This document shows positions 37,037 to 47,782 of a DNA stretch of 64,000 nt, piece after piece; the first letter of the stretch is position 1; every line of letters begins with the position of its first letter. The notes under the pieces are model-generated. The model was not told the DNA's origin, did no database searches, and worked only from the letters and a program-made list of their open reading frames with translations. Origin of the DNA: Vitrella brassicaformis. Taxonomy: Eukaryota > Sar > Vitrellaceae. A program made the translations under genes and the position numbers. The stretch spans positions 62,883-126,882 of the forward strand of contig CDMY01000938.1 of the NCBI GenBank assembly GCA_001179505.1. Reading direction: 5' to 3'.

Positions 37037-37596
37037 TTCCACACACACACACACACACATATCTCCTCATCGGTCATTTTGCGTTCACTCCCTGACCTGC
37101 CATCGTTTTAGTCTGCACCTCCCGGCCACACCACACCTGCTCTGCCTCTTCATGCTTGCTCGTGCTGCGCTGTGCTGTGCTGTGTTGTGCTGTGCTGTCT
37201 GCTCGTCCTCGTGCCTGTTTCATGCTGCGTGCGTTGTCTGCCTGGGTTCTGCCTGTTCATGCTCGTGCCTGCTTCATGCTGCGTGTTGGTCACCCGACAC
37301 CACACACACACACACAGACACACACACACCTGCATGACCTGTGATGTCCCGTGCCTTTTCTTTATTCAAGCCACTCACTCACCTTCATGCTGTTCCATGA
37401 TGGGATGCTTCATGTATGTGGACACACCTCCCCATTCTCCTTCAACAGCGCTGTCACCTGTGGGGGTCGTGCATCGCGCTCAGCTCGCTCGGCGCCTTAC
37501 TTGTCGATTCTGTTTGTCCACTGGCAGCGGTTTCAGGGAGCACCCTAGGCGGCCCTTGGGGGGCAAGAGAACCGACTCGGACGACGGCGCGCAAAG
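37037..37596. other. Spacer between two plus-strand small genes
   Basis: Contains CA runs (37040-37058 and about 37302-37330) and TGCTG/TGTGC repeats near 37165-37200. No gene supported. Confidence 0.5.
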
Positions 37597-38036
37597 ATGG
37601 AGCCGCAGGCCGCTGGGAGTATGGACGCCGATACCAGCAAGAAGGAGACCGGCAGCAAGGCCGAGACCGGGACCAACGTTCCTCCGAACCCCATGGTCCA
37701 GCCGAGCATTCAGCAGGGCAACGCGCCCGGGTCAGGACTGATTGTCGAAAACCATGAGCTCAGAACCGGTCGGTGAGCGAGGGTGAAACGGTGACTCATG
37801 CGGAGAGGGGGGAAACACGGAAACAGGTCTTTTCATCCACTCATTGTCTGTCACATCGATCAGCTGCCAGTGGGGGAGCCCCAGGCGAGAAGATCCTCCG
37901 TTACATCGACGACCCTGAGCGCCCATACGACTATGGCAAGGCGGACAGGGCCCGGAACTACTGGATGTGCCACGACTTCAATGTGTGCTGTGGGTGCGTC
38001 CCCCGAGTGCGGAGGGACTCGCAATTTGTGATCTGA
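37597..38036 (+). CDS. Small cysteine-containing protein, 2 exons, 113 aa
   Basis: Exons 37597-37772 and 37871-38036 join to 342 nt. Exon 1 starts MEPQAAGSMDADTSKKETGS, a Gln/Thr/Asn-rich disordered head. Exon 2 encodes a compact conserved-looking end: EKILRYIDDPERPYDYGKAD, then NYWMCHDFNVCCGCVPRVRR and DSQFVI. The CxxxxxCCxC cluster could bind a metal or be lipidated; nothing proves either. Family unknown. The open frame at exon 1 is only 59 codons, so length-filtered gene finding would miss it. Confidence 0.5.
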
Positions 38037-39693
38037 ACGAAAGGGTCGGCTAGGCTTGCTTGGTTCCTTGAGATACTTACTGGGTTGATGTGGGTTGGTT
38101 GCTTGGGTGTGTGGCTCTGGGGAATTAAGGGGCGCTGGCTGGTTGGGGTGGGGGGTGGGGGATGAATGAATGGTCTCAGACTGACTGAATTAGTATCATT
38201 TTTCACTCACACATGGACATGGATGCACTCACTGTAATGTGCGCGTACGTCTGTACGGACACCACACGACCACATCACATCATGGATGGCATGGAGACAT
38301 ACACAGACTCAGGCAACAAGCAACCAGGGGATCTGATCCAAGTCAAAGTACGTCAGTCAGTCAGTCAGTGAGCGAGCGAGCGAGTGAGTCAGTGGTGAGT
38401 GGAGTGGAGGCTTGCAGGAGGAAGGAAGGCACATCCATCAACATCATCGAGAAGGGTACGTACACATTATTGAAGCACATAATGGAACACACACACACAC
38501 ACACACACAGAGTGCTGACAAAAACCACCCGGACGGACGGACGGATGCAGCCATGCATGTTGCAGTATGTAGGAGTAGCTTACGAACATTCTCACACAGA
38601 CACAAACAAGCACGAAAGAAACAAACATATCGACGTCCGCTTGTGAGGATGGAAAACCACACACGCATAGAAAGCCGCTGCACGTGAGCCCCCCGCCTGT
38701 CTGTCTGTCTCTCTCTCTCGGGTGGCATCTAAAGACTAGCCAGGCAGGCAGGCAGGCAGGCAGGCAAGCAGAGAAGCGCCGGCCAGCCGGATGGATGGAT
38801 GGATGGATGGATGGGCCAGGCATGGGATGGATGACAAATAGCCGTGAGGAGGGAGGAAGAAAACATCTTGATTGATGGATAGATAGAAGCGCCGAGAAAA
38901 CAAAGCGGCCACCGCACCGCCCCCGACGCGACGCGCGCAAGGGGGTGGGGGAGTGCGTCCATGTATGTTTCTGTCAAAATCTGCACAAGCAACTGATGAG
39001 CGAGGAGCGAGCCCCTCTGGTGTGGTGTGTGGCGCGTCAGACCCCTGGCAGAAGCGCAGAGAGAAAGGAGGTAAGGAGAGAGTGGTACGGGACGGTCCAG
39101 GCAGGCAGACGATGGACTTAAAGCGTGTGTGTGTGTATGTGTGTGTGTGTGTGTGTGTGCCCGGTGGGCATCCATGCCATGCAGGCAATCAGTTGACTGA
39201 CTGACTGGCTCCCTGGCTGACCCCCTCCTACACACGCGGGCGTGGCGACCAGAACAAGACAGACAGATGGACTACCTGCTGAGCTGACTGAGCCCTCTCC
39301 CTCCCTCCCCCACCCTCCTCCTCCCTCCCCCCCGCTTCGTTCGTTGATGGGATAATAGGTGCTTTGTACACACACACACACACACATATAGCAGCCAGCC
39401 AGCCAGCCAGCCAGCCCCAGCAAGGGGAGAAAGAAACAAAGAAGGCTCACGTATTGGCACTCGGTCATGCATGCTAAGTGAGGGCTGGAAGGAAGGTGGG
39501 CTGTGTGCGCGTGTGTGTGAGTGAGTAACACAGACAGACAGACAGACAGACAGAGGGGGAGAGGGAAAGGGAGAGGGAGAGGGAGAGACCAGACCTGCAC
39601 ACGTGTAGTCGAAGCGCAGGCCAGAGATAGGGGAGGGGAGAGAAGGGGAGAGATGGGGAGGGACAGGAAGGAGGGCCAACCCATGGCAGCCCG
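38037..39693. other. Repeat-rich intergenic spacer
   Basis: 1.66 kb between convergent genes. It is packed with microsatellites: GTCA, GCGA, CA (38490-38508), CAGG (about 38741-38766), GGAT (about 38790-38816), TG (about 39126-39158), CA (39370-39386), CAGC/CCAG (39392-39416), CAGA (about 39530-39554) and GAGG runs. Open frames here are repeat translations and none is supported as a gene. Confidence 0.65.
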
Positions 39694-42600
39694 TCACGCT
39701 GCACACATCACATCAGCCAGAGAGAGATACGGGAGGGACACGGTCATTCATTGCCTGTCCGCTGCTGTGCTTTGCTGTGCTGTGCGTCCCCCCTGTGTGT
39801 GTGAGGTGGATGGATGGATGGATGGGCACCTTTGTTGCACTTCTTGAGGGCTTGGTTGGCGAAGTACTGCACATCGATGTCCGTGTCGCTCGTCAGCTCC
39901 TCCAACGCACTGAACTCACACAGGGAGGCAGGAAGGCACGACGCCATGAGCATGGTTGCTCTCCCCCTCCCTGTGGGTGTGTGTGTTTAGTGCTATCTTA
40001 CGGCCTGATGTCGTTGTTGACGATGGCCGGTGTGAGGAGGTCCTGCTCCACCAAATAGGCACAGGTCTTGGCCGCCGCAAACCGAATATTCGGCACGATG
40101 TCCTGCAGTGCACACCACACCACACGAACACAGCACTTCGGGGTGGAGTCACGTGTGTCGTGTCGCCATTGCTCACCTTGAGCGCCTTCTTGAGGAGGGG
40201 TACGATGGACTGGTTGATCTGCTCGGGCGTCATGACGGCCGACAATTGCTGCACACAGACACACGCGCCACACAAAAAGGTCCAAATGTGTCTGCCTGGC
40301 TGTGGCTGTGGGGCTTGTGAGCTGGCCTGCCTGAGTACCCACCGGTATTGCGTGCAGAGTGGCCATTCTGTAGGTGTACCCTGTGGCCTTGTTGTACTGG
40401 TCCAGAATCTTGGGCAGCAGGTGCTCCACAGTCCACTGCGGCTCAAACGTCTCGGCTATCAGCTGAAACACACACACACACACACACACAGATGGAGAGA
40501 CATGCAGACACTGTTTGTATGTGTGTGTGTGTGTCTGTGTCTGTGTGGCGCACCCTGATGTTGTTTATGGTAGCTTCCCTGACGGCGAATACGCTGTCGT
40601 TGAGCGACTGGATGAACAGCGCCTCCAACTTGGACTGAAACATGTCGGCACCCTGCACAGACAGACAGACACACACCAGACACACACACATACGGCTTCC
40701 TGCCTCCCTCCTGCCGTCCGTCTGTGTGTTGGTTGCCCTGGCTGTTGCTCACGAATTGTTTGGCCAGGGTAGGGATCTGGTTGACGACCGACAGCCGAAT
40801 CCGCCACTGCACGGCACACAGCCGCCGGTGGATGGATGGATGGAGAGCTCTGTGTGTGTGTGTGTGTGTGATGAGATGTACCTGTGAGTCGTTCATGAGG
40901 TCCTTGATGGTGTTGAGGAGCGAGTGCGCCAGCGTGTCCACACCCAACACCTCGCAAATCTGGCCCGCGTGCTTCACAACACTATCGATCGCAACACACA
41001 CACACACACACACAGACCAGACACACAATCCAATCGCCGGACATACCACCTGTGGTGTGCGCATCCTCGAGCTCACTTGAGCCTGACGTCGTGGAACTCG
41101 TCTCTCATCAGCTCGAGGATGAGGCTCAGCAGGTGCTTCTGCGTCGGCTCGCGACCCAACGCCTGAGCCACCGGACCGATCACCGTCGCCAACGCAGCTA
41201 CACACACACACACACACGGGGGAGAAACATCCACCCCATTTGTTTGTGTGTGTGGTTTTGTGCGTCTAGACTAGAGTAGACCTTACCCCTGACGGACTGC
41301 GCTGCGTCCATGCCTAGGTTGGCGAAGCAGGGCACGATGAAGTTCTGGATGTGGTCAGGCGAGATGTACTCGGCACACTTCTCTGATATTTATATGGTTG
41401 AATGAACGGACACCAGCACCACACCACATGAAGGGTGTGTGAGAAAGCGGCCAGATGGCTGGCGTCTGTGCCTACTCACCGATAATGAGGACGGCGGCGG
41501 TGCGGACTTCCTGCTCGAAGTCTCTCAGCAGCAGGATGAAGGGCGGCAGCAGAAACGAAGACGTGATGTCAGGACCAAACGCAGCGCACAACTAACACAA
41601 ACCCATACACACAACCACACAACCACATGCACCCACCACGGTGCGGGCAGCCCACCCCCACTTCTGTCTGTCTGTCTGTCTGTGTGTCTGTGTGTCTGTG
41701 GCCGTTCATAGCGTCCCTCCTACTGACTTGATCGAATTGTTTGGCCAGCGATAGCCTGACTCGCCAGGAGCGGTCCTCCGCGGCCGCCTTGACCACAATG
41801 AGGGTGTGCGTCTTGTTCTCGTCACCGTTCAGCACCTTGGCCAGCTCCAGCGCAGCGTTCAGACACGACACACGGATGCTGTCTTGCTGCAGGCACACAC
41901 ACAGAGAGAGAGGGAGAGAGGGAGAGGGTCGAGAGTTGGTAGCTTGGGTGGTTGATGCGGCGGACCGTGTCGTCTTGCGCCAGTGTCTTGAAGGTGTTGA
42001 TGAGGTCCTTCAGGATCAAAGGCTTCTCAGTGACTTGGAAAAAATCCTGTGTGACGGACGGACGGGCAGACAGACGGACGCGACGCACTCGACATGGCTC
42101 ATGGGGTTGGGGTGGTGTGGTGTGCTGGTGTGGGTGCATTCTGTCTAACCTTCATTTTGCTGGCCGCTGCCCTCCTGACCATCGGTGTGTCGTCAGCACA
42201 TAGCTTGTTGAAAATCCTAACACACACATGACATGGGCACACAACCACACACACACACACGGAATACACCGCTGGTCTGTTTGTTCGTGCCTGCCTGTCT
42301 GTCTGTCTGTCTGTCTGGTGTGTGGTCAGGTCACTTTCTGAGTTCTTCCTTCTGGTGCGGTTCGCAGAACTTGTATGTGGTGGCCAGGAGGCCGCAGGCA
42401 GACACGCGAGAGGTGAACCGCTCACCTACACACACAACACACACACGGCAGATGAGATAGATGGACCACCCACACACACAGACACACACACACAGACACA
42501 CAGCATGATTTGATTGCATGTCTTTGCAGGCCCCACGAGCTGAGCTCACCGACACCGACTTTACTTACCTTCGCTGAGTGACTGGACGAGTCCGAAGACG

Positions 42601-43614
42601 ACCTTCTGCGTGAGCTGCACCCTGGTCTTGTCACTGGCCTTCATCACTATGGCACATATCGACTCAACAGCCTGACAACACACACACGCACACACACACA
42701 CCGATGCACCAATGTGTCCATGACGGTCTCGCCATCCGCGTGTGTGTGTGGGGGGGGGGGGGGGGCTCNNNNNNNNNNNNNNNNNNNNNNNNNNNNNNNN
42801 NNNNNNNNNNNNNNNNNNNNNNNNNNNNNNNNNNNNNNNNNNNNNNNNNNNNNNNNNNNNNNNNNNNNNNNNNNNNNNNNNNNNNNNNNNNNNNNNNNNN
42901 NNNNNNNNNNNNNNNNNNNNNNNNNNNNNNNNNNNNNNNNNNNNNNNNNNNNNNNNNNNNNNNNNNNNNNNNNNNNNNNNNNNNNNNNNNNNNNNNNNNN
43001 NNNNNNNNNNNNNNNNNNNNNNNNNNNNNNNNNNNNNNNNNNNNNNNNNNNNNNNNNNNNNNNNNNNNGGGGGGGGGGGGGGGGCTCTCCCTCCCTCCCT
43101 CCCTCCCTCCCTCCCTGGCTTAGCTTACTTTGTCCCGGACGACTGTCTCCTCCTGTGTGGCTAGGTGTGCGAGGGGGTGGAGGAGGGCCTCGAAGTTGCT
43201 CTCGTCGCCCACGTAGTCGGCCAGTGTGTAGTACTCCTCCGCCAGCGCATGCATAAACTCGTCGTCTACCTCACCCGGCAAACCCTTCTGGCTCTCTGTT
43301 TGTTGACACACACACACACACACATGCACCCCTGTGTGGCTGCGCTGCGCTGCGTGTGGATGTGGGAGGGGTGTAGGGTATTTAGGGTGTGTTGGCTATG
43401 TTAGCTAGCTACCTACCGTGTAGGAAGGGGATGATGTCGTTGACGGTCTTGTGCGGCCCGATGGTGCCGGCGATCCACTTGACCTTGTGCACATCCTCCA
43501 CACGCCGCGGCAGATCGTCCCCCTTGATCTCACTCTTGAAAAAGTCTATCGCCTCCTGGATGGCTGGTGGTCAACAGCACACACACACACACACACTCGC
43601 TGAGGGCCCCTTTC

Positions 43615-43645
<31 letters not shown>

Positions 43646-43670
43646 GGTCATGGTTACTGTCGACAGCCAT
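39694..43670 (-). CDS. PP2A scaffold subunit A (PR65), HEAT-repeat protein
   Basis: Nineteen minus-strand exons: 43670-43658, 43563-43417, 43295-43129, 42671-42569, 42425-42335, 42216-42150, 42046-41966, 41886-41728, 41591-41480, 41382-41287, 41197-41077, 40981-40882, 40806-40753, 40652-40554, 40462-40343, 40248-40177, 40102-40002, 39909-39830 and 39698-39694. They join to 1788 nt (595 aa), against about 589 in animal PR65. HEAT repeats run throughout, with family-typical blocks: ATQEETVVRDKAVES, FTSRVSACGLLA, CADDTPMVRRAAASK, AAEDRSWRVRLSLAKQF, NDSVFAVREATINNI, LPKILDQYNKATGYTYRMAT and TDIDVQYFANQALKKC. The protein is the solenoid that holds the PP2A catalytic and regulatory subunits together. 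The first (13 nt, MAVD) and last (5 nt) exons are inferred from frame and splice sites. An N-gap falls in intron 3. Confidence 0.93.
42769..43068. other. Assembly gap (300 N)
   Basis: Exactly 300 Ns. The bases on both sides are the same: 16 G followed by CTC. The gap lies between PP2A-A exons 3 and 4, whose protein sequences abut without loss. Confidence 0.99.
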
Positions 43671-44096
43671 GCTGCTGCAATAGTTGCTGCTGTAGGCAAC
43701 TCCACCCTTGAGTATGTGTGTGTCGGTGTGTCGTGTCTGTCTATGCAGTGGTCGCCCCCTCCCAGAGGACCCTAATCAACCGATATCGTCTCACAGCAGG
43801 CCGACAGTGCCGATGAACCAACCCCTCAACCATCCCCAGAGCCGCTCGAGCCCCTCTGCGCTGTGCACTCCCTCTCTCACAGCACACACACCCTCCACAG
43901 GCTCTCCACTCGCCTCGGCCCTTCGCTCACACGCAGATGGTGCTGCTGGTGGGAGAGTTCGGCTGAGGGACAGAAGGCTATGGCTATGGCTGTGGCTCTG
44001 TGGTGCGTTGAGATGATTTCGCCATCAAAACTGGGGAGAGAGTTTCTCACAGCTCGCACCTGAAACTTTGCTGATCTCGCATCGCTTCATATTTCG
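43671..44096. promoter_or_regulatory. Putative shared promoter (PP2A-A / Tim8-like)
   Basis: 426 bp between divergent ATGs. No named motif is visible; inferred from arrangement. Confidence 0.35.
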
Positions 44097-44675
44097 ATGA
44101 GTGGGAGTGCGCCGACAGAAGCGCAGCAGATTCAGCAGCTACAGGCAGTGCAGGCGGTAGGCGCCAAACGTTGATTGAACAAAGACAGACAGCTGATCTT
44201 CACGTCCATGTCTGTCGGAAGCATGTGTCTGTCGTGTGGTGTGGGTGCGTGTGTGCAGATTGTCGAGAGCCAGAAGACGATAGCGAAGCTGACCGGCCAC
44301 TGCTTCGAAAGATGCGTCGGCACACCAGGTCAGTCACAGCCATGAGTGCCTTGGTTATCGTACTGTGGTGTTCCGTTGCGTTGTCCCCTCTCATCCTTGA
44401 CCTGTGTGCAGGCCGGCTCCTATCTTCAGGACAGCAGACGTGCATATGGAACTGCGCACAGAGGTGCGAGTGGATGATGGCTTGTCTGCCTGCCTGCCTG
44501 TCTGCCTGTCTGTCTGTCTGTCCTCATGTGCTCTGTTCATACGCGTGTGTGTGTGTGTGTCAGGTACATCGAGACGAATCACTTCATCAAGCTGCGGACG
44601 GCCGAGATGATCAAGGCCACGCAGGAGGGGGGCGGGGGAGTGCGAGGGGGGGCAGACGCGCTGTCCGGCACTTGA
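44097..44675 (+). CDS. TIM8: Mitochondrial small Tim chaperone, Tim8-like
   Basis: Four exons, 44097-44156, 44259-44328, 44412-44463 and 44564-44675, join to 294 nt (97 aa), the usual size of small Tims. Twin CX3C motifs are present: CFERC and CIWNC, separated by 18 residues. IAKLTGH precedes the first motif and RYIETNHFIKLR follows the second, as in Tim8. Small Tims act in the mitochondrial intermembrane space as hexameric chaperones that pass hydrophobic proteins to the inner or outer membrane; the cysteines form two internal disulfides. A Gly-rich tail ends the protein. Tim8 rather than Tim13 is a guess from the flanking residues. Confidence 0.88.
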
Positions 44676-45216
44676 GGAGATGACATACATGTCTGTCTGT
44701 ATGTCTGTCTGTCTGTCTGTATGTCCCTCCCTGTTCTACCTATGAGTACTTGTCGGCCTGGTAGGTAGAGTGTGCATGCGCCGTGTGTTGTACAGCGAGC
44801 AAGTGAGCCTTCCTTCCCGTGCTGTCCAACCTGACTGACTGAGCCTGCCTGTTTCTGTCTGTCGCATTCATTGTGCGCGCCCTGCGTGTGGACTGGCTAC
44901 CTGAGACGATGCATGTCGGCCAATCCGCTTGTTAGACTGGATAACGGACTTACTTGCAGCATCACGTTCGTACAAACGTGCCAGAGTGGCGTCAGACATC
45001 CATAAGAAGTGTGCCAGTTATGAAAGCTCAAAGCAATGATGAGTGAGTGTACAGGGGTCAGTCAAAAGGGCAGCTCGTGTTATGGATGCCATGAGGACAG
45101 AAACACCGCCGCACTGCACTCATTTGAGTTGACGGCCATGCACTGCACGGCCCTAGCGCTCGGATCGTCTCAGTCACACACTCGCCCGAACCGCCCAGCG
45201 CACCAAACAACATCCT
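44676..45216. other. Intergenic spacer between convergent genes
   Basis: 541 bp with TCTG repeats (about 44692-44722). No gene seen. Confidence 0.55.
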
Positions 45217-47624
45217 TCACTCACTCACGCCCCTCCCATCGATTCTCGCCCGAACCATGTCCTCAAGCAACGCACCGCCACCATCTTCAGCAGCAGCGGC
45301 GGGCCTCTCGAGTGCCGCCATGAGCTCGTCGGGCGCCTCGATGACGCCCTGGAAGCTGCCCGACAGCAGTTGTCTGACGGCCGATTTGTTGACGGCATTG
45401 GTGTGGCATGCGTTCCGGATGGCGAATATGGACGACTCCTTCATGAGGGGGTCCTTCTCGTCAGACAGGGTGTGGTTCAGCAGCACACGAAGACCTGTGG
45501 GACAACGCACCGAGGAGACAGAGTGGGTGTCTCTCTCCCTCTGTGTGTGTGTGTGGAAGCGTGTGGCTGACCGACCGTCGATCTCTCTGCATGTGTCCTG
45601 CATCCGGTGGTCGTCGTGCAGAAGGTTGGCCACCACACGAATGAGGTCGCGGCAGGACACCTCCTCACTGACCTCGTCCCACACCCTCTCTACCACATCT
45701 CTATCGTCACCCTCAGCCCCACCCCCCTCCCTCTCCCTCTCCCTCTTGCGCCTGTCCTTCCGCGACACCATCGCCCGCAGCCGCAACGAGTGGTGGCAGT
45801 CGAGAAATGAGACGATCGACCGAATGAGGCCATCGGCAACTGAGTGCCGGTGGTGGTGGTGGTCGCCGTCGTCAGCTGATGCCAGCCACGCGTGTGAGGA
45901 TGTGAGGAGGATGGCTGTGCGGGCAAGGGGGCGCAGGCAGCCGGAGAGGCTGCAGGCATCCTCCTCAGCTGCCGGTGCTGCTGGAGGGCTGGTGTCGGTG
46001 TCGGGAGGGAAGGGGAGGAAAGGGCGGCGATGGGCTGGCCGGCAGACGTCTGTGAGGGCTCTGGCGATGAGGCTGAACAGAAACGCCATAAGCGATCCGT
46101 CGGCCACCATGGTCTGACAATGCATCCAACACACACACATACATTCACTTGCGGCATCTCTCCCTGCCCCATGAGCACAGGTACCTACCTGCAGCAGGGT
46201 CGTCCCGCCACCGCCGTCGTCATTTCTCTCCCGCCATTCCTCCTCGACGAAAGCTTCGAGCATCGCCAGCAGGTATGCCGCCATGTCCCTCTGTGAGGCG
46301 ATGAGGTGCTTGAGCCGCTCCATGATCCACCGGGCACGCACAGGGTGGCTGCGGAAGCGATCCATCGACGAGCTCGTGCCGCCGCTGCTGTTGGGAGTGT
46401 GGGGCTGGGGAGAGAGTGGCGGTGGGTCCAGCTGCCGCAGGACGATCAGCTGCAACTCGTCGTCGTCTAATCTGCAAGCCAAAAGTGACAGAGTCCATCC
46501 ATCCATCATGCCAGCAAGGGCGTGCTTTGTGTCTGCCAGCATCACAGCCTACCTACCTCATGACGCATCGAAACAAGCTCTCAAAAGCCCCAGGCTGCCG
46601 CCACCACGCGTGGCTGAATATCGACACCCACTCATCGCTGCCCCCCTGCCCCTGCCCCTCCTCGGCAGCCGCATGGTGCACGGCGGCCGAGTACATCAGG
46701 TAGAGCACCTGGGTGCCCTCCTCCGCCGCCAGAGCCGCCCGCCGCTCGGCACTCTGGCAGCTGATGTTGTGGAGCAGCATGAACATGTGAGACGGACTGC
46801 CGGCGATGAGGGCGAGCTTGACCGATCGCCATGGGTACACCAGCTTCCACAGATGGCTCTGAAGCATTTTTGATTGGTCAGGGTGTGTGTGTGTGTGTCA
46901 GTGTGTGCCTGTGTGCCTGCCTCCCTCCCTCCCTGCCGCCGTTTCTCTCTCACCTGATTGATGTCATTTGCAGTGACCAAGTTGATGAAGAAGGTGATCA
47001 GAGAGCGCTGCACCTTTGGCATCAGACTGTCGTCCGACCTCCCCGCTTGGACATGTTGCCAGAATGCGAGTACGGCCACCAGCGTGTCGAGGCTGTCCAC
47101 CAGCATCTCAGCCAAACCCGCCTCACGCAGGCACCTCTGCCGACAAGACACACCGACCGACACAAAGGGAACACACACACACACATTCATTTCTTGCCTT
47201 CCTGAACGCTCATGCCCTTACCTGTGACTCAGGGCGTCCCGCACAAAGGCTCCTTCCCACCCGCAGCACTCCGTCGATGACGCCCACGTGAGTGACCAGT
47301 GACTGCCGGACCTCCGTCAACAGCTCATCTGACGGCGGCTGCTGCTGCTCAAGCCGCGATTCGTCGGCAACATGCGCCGCCTCCCGAATGTGCGTGTGAA
47401 AGAGCCTGCAGAGGGCGCCTGCATCCTCAGCGGACAGATCTCTGACGTCATCGGCGCGCGCTGGCGATAGTCTCTGCACATGGACACACACATCAACACA
47501 AGGAAGGGACAGAGGTGTTACTCCGCCGCGCCGTTCTCACTTTTATGAAGCCATTGAGGCGGATGAGGGTCTGGGAGCCTCCAGCATCCTCGAGGGAATC
47601 GAACAAGACGGCAAGATCTGCCAT
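45217..47624 (-). CDS. Ataxin-10 (ATXN10/Ctr86) domain protein
   Basis: Seven minus-strand exons: 47624-47541, 47473-47222, 47136-46954, 46858-46557, 46471-46189, 46113-45576 and 45494-45217; 1920 nt, 639 aa. The C-terminal part carries the ataxin-10 domain pattern: RVVANLLHDDHRMQDTCREI, then GLRVLLNHTLSDEKDPLMKE, then SIFAIRNACHTNAVNK. Upstream are armadillo-like helices (KVQRSLITFFINLVTANDIN, HMFMLLHNISCQSAERRA). The known family comprises armadillo-repeat proteins linked to cytokinesis, cilia and neuronal survival; the role in protists is not established. Low-complexity insertions (His-rich, Glu/Arg-rich, Pro-rich) lengthen the protein. The start MADLAVLFDSLEDAGG is 158 bp from the divergent DapB start. 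Confidence 0.85.
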
Positions 47625-47782
47625 CTTCCCTCGCCCGCAGCAGCGGTTTCATGCAGCTCCCTAGCCGGACGGCTCAGCTCGCCATTCAGTCGTCCCTTTC
47701 CAGGAGATTCGTTAAACCACCAGGTGTGATCGGAGGTCCGCATCTGCGCATCTGATCTGTTTGACCACCGTCTTTCTTTAAG
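47625..47782. promoter_or_regulatory. Putative bidirectional promoter (ataxin-10 / DapB)
   Basis: 158 bp between divergent start codons, free of the microsatellites seen in most spacers. Inferred from arrangement. Confidence 0.45.

Noticed and set aside
38239-39847. Many Cys/Leu- or Thr/His-rich ORFs
   Set aside because: Translations of TG, CA, CAGA and GGAT repeats with no splice structure.
42704-43256. Three long open frames across the N-gap
   Set aside because: They exist only because N codons are translated as X; the flanks are intron sequence of PP2A-A.
45257-46117. 286-codon plus-strand ORF
   Set aside because: Antisense shadow of ataxin-10 exons; Ser/Arg-rich text with no splice partners, whereas the minus strand has the domain.
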